A stretch of DNA of 11,745 nucleotides from the NCBI GenBank assembly GCA_945947845.1, contig CAMEZN010000015.1, forward strand, positions 1 through 11,745. The letters run 5' to 3'. Shown piece after piece: positions 6,627-11,745 of the stretch (position 1 is its first letter; the number at the start of each line of letters is the position of its first letter). The translations under genes and the position numbers were made by a program. The notes beneath the pieces were generated by a model. It made no database searches, was not told the DNA's origin, and saw only the letters and a program-made list of their open reading frames with translations. This DNA comes from an uncultured Mucispirillum sp. Lineage in GTDB: Bacteria; Chrysiogenota; Deferribacteres; Deferribacterales; Mucispirillaceae.

Positions 6627-7322
6627 CTACTTTCGCTTCATTTGTTTGATAAGCTCTTTATCTTCTTGTGATACTCTCTTTGATTCCCTTATCTTTTGCA
6701 GTGCCTTGTTATATGTAAAATTATCAAGACTGCTGTTTAAAAGATAAGACAATGTGTAATCTCTATATTTTACAAACATAACAGAAATAAGCCATGCCGC
6801 TGCCATTTGAGTGTAATACTTATCAAACTTTTCTGTTTCAAGTATCGTCCTTATATTATCCAGATATTCTTCTTGTAAAAAATTAAACAGCATAACTATC
6901 ATAAATCTTGTTTCATATTCATTTTCAGAATATCTGTATCTCATTATAAAATCATATATAATTTTTAATTCATCATCTTTACATTTAAGTGTTGAAATTA
7001 CAATATCACAGCCAGACCAGTCATATATTTCTGGCACATATTTTTCAAGATATATAAGTTTTTCTTCCAGTTTAAGTTTAGAAGAAAATATTACTATACC
7101 TTTCAATAAAAATTCTTCATGGGTTTCTATTTTATAATTTTCAATAAACTCTTTCACATCGTCTTTTATGATTTCTTTTGCCAGTTTTCTTATATACGGC
7201 ACACGAACACCCGTTACATTTCTTGCCTCAGGTGATATTTTTGAAAAAAATGCAGCATTGTCTTCATCATAAGCAGACTGCATTTTATTTTTTATTTCAT
7301 TTAAATCCATATTATAAGCCAT
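6627..7322 (-). CDS. AlkD-family DNA alkylation repair protein
   Basis: The product is a 231-residue, all-helical protein of the AlkD/HEAT-like glycosylase family, which removes bulky or positively charged alkylated bases. Family signatures are GVRVPYIRKLAK (38-49), HEEFLLKG (68-75), DWSGCD (101-106), YYTQMAAAWLISVMFVKY (169-186) and FTYNKALQKIRES (202-214). The length fits. The start is uncertain. The ATG at 7322 touches the T-run of the upstream terminator, and neither it nor the ATG four codons later (7310) has a Shine-Dalgarno sequence. The second gives MDLNEIKNKM, closer to the usual family N-terminus. There is little room for a promoter, so the gene may depend on read-through from the fumarase genes or be made from a leaderless message. 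Specific substrate is not readable from sequence. Confidence 0.88.
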   Translation of the reverse strand: MAYNMDLNEIKNKMQSAYDEDNAAFFSKISPEARNVTGVRVPYIRKLAKEIIKDDVKEFIENYKIETHEEFLLKGIVIFSSKLKLEEKLIYLEKYVPEIYDWSGCDIVISTLKCKDDELKIIYDFIMRYRYSENEYETRFMIVMLFNFLQEEYLDNIRTILETEKFDKYYTQMAAAWLISVMFVKYRDYTLSYLLNSSLDNFTYNKALQKIRESKRVSQEDKELIKQMKRK

Positions 7323-7356
7323 AAAAAAAGCGGTATAAGCATAACCTATACCGCTT
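7323..7356 (-). terminator. Rho-independent terminator of the fumarase operon
   Basis: On the minus strand AAGCGGTATA and TATACCGCTT form a perfect 10-base stem with a 9-base loop, followed by a run of T. It begins about a dozen bases after the stop of the fumarase beta gene and serves that direction only. Confidence 0.88.
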
Positions 7357-7367
7357 AATGTATTATA

Positions 7368-7949
7368 TTATTTACCAAGCAGTTCCTTATAAACTTTGCC
7401 GCTTTCTTCTAAAATATTTGCATGCAGGCTGTTGCCGTGAGAATCCATTGTAACAATTACTGGAAAATCTTCCACATCAATAACCCAAAAAGCTTCCGGA
7501 GTTCCAAACTCTTCCATCATAAAAACTTTTTCTACTTTTTTAACTCTTGATGCAGTTAATGAACCAGAACCACCTATTGCATGCAGGTATACAGCACCAT
7601 GTTCTTTTAATCCTGCAAGAGTTTTTGGACCCATACCGCCTTTGCCAATAACTGCACGAACTCCATATTCACCTATTACTGTGCTTTGGTATGGCTCCTC
7701 CCTTGATGAAGTTGTTGGCCCTGCTGATACAAATGACCACTCACCTTTTGAATCCTGTTTAACAACAGGCCCACAGTGATATATAACAGCATCTTTTAAA
7801 TATTCTCTTATAAAATCCGGCTTTTCTTCCACCATTAATTTATGAGCAGCATCTCTTGCTGTAACTATTCTTCCTGAAAGTAATACAGAATCACCTACTT
7901 TTAATGATTTTATAGTTTCTTCTGATATTGGAGTAGTAATTTTAAGCAT
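7368..7949 (-). CDS. Class I fumarate hydratase, beta (C-terminal) subunit
   Basis: Together with the alpha subunit this protein forms an oxygen-sensitive [4Fe-4S] hydro-lyase converting fumarate and malate. At 193 residues it matches the stand-alone C-terminal domain. Motifs visible are LSGRIVTARDAAHK (24-37), HCGPV (58-62), SAGPTTSSRE (75-84), GKGGMG (102-107) and EAFWVIDVEDFPV (152-164). The ATG overlaps the last eight bases of the alpha gene (ATGCTTAA), with GAGGTGA just upstream, so the two are translationally coupled. The family also includes L-tartrate dehydratase beta. Fumarase is preferred because malate dehydrogenase lies next door and no tartrate genes are seen, but sequence alone does not fully separate the two. 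Confidence 0.93.
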   Translation of the reverse strand: MLKITTPISEETIKSLKVGDSVLLSGRIVTARDAAHKLMVEEKPDFIREYLKDAVIYHCGPVVKQDSKGEWSFVSAGPTTSSREEPYQSTVIGEYGVRAVIGKGGMGPKTLAGLKEHGAVYLHAIGGSGSLTASRVKKVEKVFMMEEFGTPEAFWVIDVEDFPVIVTMDSHGNSLHANILEESGKVYKELLGK

Positions 7950-8808
7950 AAGTCACCTCGCCGTCTTTAATAGTCATCATTTTTCTTCTGTTTGCCCAGC
8001 ACATGTAAGCAATTGACACATAAAATGTAGCAGGGTGGCGGTGCTGATAACCAATAAACACTTCAAGAGCAGTAGTTTTTCCACCAAATCCCATAGGACC
8101 TATGCCTAATTTATTTATGTCTTTTAATACATTTTCTTCCAAAGCTGCAATTTCTGGGTCAATATTTCTTTCACCCATTTTTCTAAAAAGCTGTTCTTTT
8201 GCAAGAATATGTGATAATGCCCTGTCTCCGCCTATACCAACACCTATAATACCAGGTGCACAACCCTGACCCTGAGCATTATATATAGCATCAATAATAC
8301 ATTTTCTAACACCTTTTAAATCTCTTCCTGCTCCAAGAGTAATATCAGGCAGCCTGTATTGAGTTCCGCAGTTTTCACAGCCGCCGCCTTTCTGCATAAA
8401 GCGAATACGAGTATAATCTTTATCCCATTGATGAAAATGGATATATGGTGCATTTGTGCCAGTATTATTACCGCTGTTTTTGCCTGTAACAGGGTCAACA
8501 GCATTTGGACGAAGATATTGTTTTGCAGTAGCTTCTTTTACTGCCTCCTGAATAGCTTCAATATAAACTTTTTCTTCCCCGCCAGCTTTATAGTCTACAT
8601 AAAATATTAATGCACCAGTATCCTGACATATTGGGGTAGACTGCTGCCTTGCAAGCTTAATATTTTCAATAATTGTGTTTAAAGCATTTTTTGCAGGGCT
8701 GCCTTCATCTTCTTTTGCAGCAGCATCAACTATTGCTTTTTCCACATCAGCAGAAAGATTAGTTGATGATAAGCGAATCATTTCTAAAATCTGTGTTTTC
8801 AGCTCCAT
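7942..8808 (-). CDS. Class I fumarate hydratase, alpha (N-terminal) subunit
   Basis: This is the iron-sulfur catalytic half of the two-subunit fumarase. Numbering from the start chosen here (288 residues), the likely cluster ligands are C61 (TPICQDTG), C183 (QGCAPG) and C270 (YMCWANRR). Other signatures are NTGTNAPYIHF (115-125) and GPMGFGGKTTALEV (237-250). The segment KGGGCENCG (140-148) has two further cysteines where many relatives have GGGSEN. A longer reading from an ATG at 8841 is possible, but that ATG lies at or upstream of the expected transcription start. The ATG at 8808 has AGAGAGGG five bases ahead and gives the usual family N-terminus. The alpha gene is first in the operon, transcribed divergently from malate dehydrogenase. 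A tartrate dehydratase role is less likely but not excluded. Confidence 0.94.
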   Translation of the reverse strand: MELKTQILEMIRLSSTNLSADVEKAIVDAAAKEDEGSPAKNALNTIIENIKLARQQSTPICQDTGALIFYVDYKAGGEEKVYIEAIQEAVKEATAKQYLRPNAVDPVTGKNSGNNTGTNAPYIHFHQWDKDYTRIRFMQKGGGCENCGTQYRLPDITLGAGRDLKGVRKCIIDAIYNAQGQGCAPGIIGVGIGGDRALSHILAKEQLFRKMGERNIDPEIAALEENVLKDINKLGIGPMGFGGKTTALEVFIGYQHRHPATFYVSIAYMCWANRRKMMTIKDGEVTYA

Positions 8809-8843
8809 ATATCCCTCTCTATATTTATTGCTTATTTTCATTA

Positions 8844-8872
8844 ATTATAACACTAATTTATTATTTATTCAA
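8844..8872 (-). promoter_or_regulatory. Sigma-70-type promoter of the fumarase operon
   Basis: On the minus strand TTGAAT (8867-8872) and TATAAT (8844-8849) are separated by exactly 17 bases. Transcription should start near 8837, giving a leader of roughly 29 bases to the ATG at 8808 with its strong ribosome site. This excludes the upstream ATG at 8841 as a start. Confidence 0.75.
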
Positions 8873-8955
8873 GTATCTTTAATTATTTATACCCAAAATA
8901 TCTTGTTTTATAACTTTTTATAAATATGTATTTTAAATTAGCTATCAATAAGTTC

Positions 8956-8983
8956 TTACACTTAAAAAAATTATTTTTATATT
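8956..8983 (+). promoter_or_regulatory. Weak candidate promoter for mdh
   Basis: TTACAC (8956-8961) and TATATT (8978-8983) are 16 bases apart, pointing towards mdh and leaving a long leader of about 110 bases. The region 8873-9098 is extremely AT-rich and holds no gene. No riboswitch-like structure was recognised in it. Other boxes are equally possible. Confidence 0.2.
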
Positions 8984-9083
8984 TTTTAATTTTTTATTAG
9001 ACTATTTTAATAAGTTGGATTAATATGGTAGTTGCAATCGGAAGATATTTCTAAAATAAAATTGCATTATATTAAAAGTCTAA

Positions 9084-10073
<990 letters not shown>

Positions 10074-10082
10074 TATTATTAT

Positions 10083-10112
10083 ACAGCTGTCTGAAAAGGC
10101 AGCTGTTTTTTT
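10083..10112 (+). terminator. Rho-independent terminator of mdh
   Basis: ACAGCTGTC (10083-10091) pairs with GGCAGCTGT (10098-10106) over nine bases including one G-U, around the loop TGAAAA, followed by seven T. It lies 10 bases past the mdh stop, between two convergent genes. Confidence 0.9.
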
Positions 10113-10116
10113 ATAC

Positions 10117-10632
10117 CTAATAAATATAAGCCTTAATCAGCAAGGCAAACCCAAATATTATTGTAAATGCAAAATAAATAAGAGCAGTAATAAATCTTTT
10201 TTTAAATACACTTTTCCCCTTATATATAAAACATACAGCAGCCAGAGAAAAATAACCTGATATTACAGGCACACATAAATACATAAACACTCCAAGTATA
10301 TATTTCTCACCGCCATCTATACCTGTAAGCCATTCTACCAACATTAATAAGGGACTGCCTGCAATAAATAATAAAGGAATAGATATAAATATTAAAAGTA
10401 TAAAAGGAATAAGACCGATAATTCCCCTTCCTTTAATATAAGCATAAAAACTAAATATAAATAGAATTATAAGTGCAGAAATATAAATAAATACTGAAAA
10501 GGCTGAACCAAGAAAATGGATACTTATACTGATAATAGCAGCAGGTATTCCACAAACAATACTACATGCAAATAATAAAATAATAAATAAAATGTCAGAT
10601 AAAATTCCAGATTGTAAATTATTATGAAACAT
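10117..10632 (-). CDS. Unrecognised five-helix membrane protein
   Basis: The 171-residue product is almost entirely hydrophobic, with five likely membrane segments (about 12-38, 44-66, 71-98, 111-137 and 147-170). Basic residues sit in the connecting loops (YIKGRG near 65-70, YKGKSVFKKR near 137-146). I recognise no family or catalytic motif. It is convergent with mdh and follows the symporter gene on the same strand, but a terminator lies between them and it has its own good promoter. No Shine-Dalgarno sequence is visible before the ATG at 10632, and the predicted leader is only about a dozen bases. The frame is supported by its length and consistent hydrophobic pattern; function is unknown. 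Confidence 0.75.
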   Translation of the reverse strand: MFHNNLQSGILSDILFIILLFACSIVCGIPAAIISISIHFLGSAFSVFIYISALIILFIFSFYAYIKGRGIIGLIPFILLIFISIPLLFIAGSPLLMLVEWLTGIDGGEKYILGVFMYLCVPVISGYFSLAAVCFIYKGKSVFKKRFITALIYFAFTIIFGFALLIKAYIY

Positions 10633-10650
10633 TTATATACTAATAAAGTA

Positions 10651-10680
10651 ATTATATATTTAAAAAGCCCTGTATATCAA
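10651..10680 (-). promoter_or_regulatory. Sigma-70-type promoter of the membrane protein gene, inside a terminator
   Basis: On the minus strand TTGATA (10675-10680) and a perfect TATAAT (10651-10656) are 18 bases apart. The -35 box is formed by the loop and inner stem of the symporter terminator. Transcription would start near 10644, about 12 bases before the ATG at 10632. Confidence 0.6.
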
Positions 10681-10691
10681 ATACAGGACTT
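10662..10691 (-). terminator. Rho-independent terminator of the symporter gene
   Basis: On the minus strand AAGTCCTGTAT and ATACAGGGCTT form an 11-base stem with one G-U pair around the loop TTGAT, ending in a run of five T. It begins about 10 bases past the symporter stop codon. Confidence 0.82.
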
Positions 10692-10701
10692 AATATCATA
10701 T

Positions 10702-11745
10702 TTATGCCTCTGTTTCATCTTCTGTAATATGGTGGTCATGTTTATAGATTTTATCAAGTATAACAGCAATAGCTCCATCACCTGTAACATTTGTTGCTGT
10801 GCCAAAGCTGTCCATAACAATATATAATGCTATCATTAAAGCATTTGTTTCCTGAGAAAAACCAAGAACAGAACCTAATGGAGCAAGAGCCGTCATTATA
10901 GCTCCACCCGGAACTCCCGGAGCTGCAACCATTGCAACTGCTAATGTAAAAATAAATGCAGCATATTGAGAAAAACTAATATCCATACCTGTTGTATATA
11001 TAATTGCTAATGAACATGCAACTATTTTAAGCATTGAACCAGATAAGTTAATTGTAGCACAAAGTGGAACAACAAAACTAGCAATAGAATTCCTTACTCC
11101 ATTTGATAAAGTAGACTCTAATGTAACTGGAATAGTAGCAGCAGAAGAAGATGTGCCAAGTGCTGTTACATAAGCAGGAAGCATTCTTTTAAGCAAAGTA
11201 AGCGGATTTTTCTTTGCCACAATCCCTGCAATACTAAAAAAGATTAATAATAATATAACAGTAAGAATAAATATTAAAACTATGATTTTAATAAATACTG
11301 CTAAAACCTTACCTATTTCACCAACATATGTTATACTCATAAAAATTGTTAAAATATAAAGTGGAAGCAGCGGAATAATAACTGATGAAATAATTTTATT
11401 AATAATTACTCGTAAATCATCTATAACATTCATTATTTTATCTGTTTTTGTAACAGCTAAACCAAACCCTAAAACAAAAGCAAATATTAAAGCAGATGTT
11501 ACAGACATTATCGGTGGCATATCTATTGTAAAATATGGCTTTATACCATTTTCCACATTGGCATCTGGTGAAATTAGTGATGCTCCATCAAGCATATGTG
11601 GATAAATCAGCGATGTAACACCATAAGTAGAAAAACCAGAAAAAATTGTAAAAGCATAAGCAACCGCAATAGTAATAAGTAAAAGCTTACCAGCATCTCT
11701 GCCAAGATGCCCTATCCCCGGTGCCACAAGCCCTATAATTAAAAG
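10702..11745 (-). CDS. Dicarboxylate/amino acid:cation symporter (DAACS family), 5' end outside window
   Basis: This inner-membrane transporter belongs to the GltPh/DctA fold family, which imports acidic amino acids or C4-dicarboxylates with Na+ or H+. The 347 visible residues run to a TAA at 10702-10704; the frame is open to the window edge, so the first one or two helices are missing. Landmarks are the first hairpin GTSSSAATIPVT, then PLCATINLSGSM in helix 7, VAAPGVPGGAI in the second hairpin, and MDSFGTATNVTGDGAIA in helix 8. The helix 7 motif is NLSGS rather than NMDGT, and helix 8 has Gly where acidic-substrate members have Arg (GltPh R397). I have seen this variant pattern in related sequences, so it is probably a subfamily rather than decay. 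The substrate is therefore uncertain. The C-terminal tail is His/Glu-rich, and a terminator follows. Confidence 0.9.
   Translation of the reverse strand, partial: LLIIGLVAPGIGHLGRDAGKLLLITIAVAYAFTIFSGFSTYGVTSLIYPHMLDGASLISPDANVENGIKPYFTIDMPPIMSVTSALIFAFVLGFGLAVTKTDKIMNVIDDLRVIINKIISSVIIPLLPLYILTIFMSITYVGEIGKVLAVFIKIIVLIFILTVILLLIFFSIAGIVAKKNPLTLLKRMLPAYVTALGTSSSAATIPVTLESTLSNGVRNSIASFVVPLCATINLSGSMLKIVACSLAIIYTTGMDISFSQYAAFIFTLAVAMVAAPGVPGGAIMTALAPLGSVLGFSQETNALMIALYIVMDSFGTATNVTGDGAIAVILDKIYKHDHHITEDETEA

Overview
The window is AT-rich bacterial DNA, roughly one-third G+C by eye. Most of it reads as one contiguous stretch from a motile, Gram-negative-type anaerobe. The flagellar gene order flhF-flhG-(small membrane protein)-fliA-(cheB)-fliM recalls the Campylobacter/Helicobacter arrangement. 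A two-subunit iron-sulfur fumarase next to malate dehydrogenase fits a bacterium that uses C4-dicarboxylates. My best guess is a Deferribacteres-type gut organism such as Mucispirillum, but this is inference from style and gene content, not a database match.

Layout. Positions 1-194 (minus) are an internal piece of an L-lactate dehydrogenase gene, joined inside fliM. Positions about 184-5387 (minus) are a flagellar/chemotaxis operon, in transcription order flhF, flhG, a two-helix membrane protein, fliA (sigma-28), cheB and a 3'-truncated fliM. The flhF-flhG-small gene-fliA-cheB part is tightly packed with 4-8 base overlaps or a 14 base gap. fliM is set apart by a 105 base spacer holding its own candidate promoter and a perfect 12 base palindrome. 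Positions 5539-6429 (minus) are a rarD-like EamA permease gene that is full length except for an in-frame amber codon at a conserved tryptophan position. Positions 6627-7322 (minus) encode an AlkD-type DNA alkylation repair protein. Positions 7368-8808 (minus) encode the beta and alpha subunits of a class I fumarate hydratase, with a clear promoter in front and a strong terminator behind. Position 9099 onward (plus) is malate dehydrogenase, divergent from the fumarase pair and ending in a strong terminator. Positions 10117-10632 (minus) encode an unrecognised five-helix membrane protein, and 10702 to the window end (minus) encodes a dicarboxylate/amino acid:cation symporter whose N-terminus lies outside the window.

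How the genes work together. FlhF and FlhG set flagellar position and number, FliA switches on late flagellar genes, FliM forms the switch that reads CheY-P, and CheB adjusts receptor methylation. Fumarase and malate dehydrogenase interconvert fumarate, malate and oxaloacetate from a shared intergenic control region.

I found no previously undescribed multi-gene system. The observations most worth a second look are the fliM/lactate dehydrogenase junction (possibly an assembly chimera), the amber codon in rarD, the small protein between flhG and fliA, and a promoter whose -35 box lies inside a terminator hairpin.
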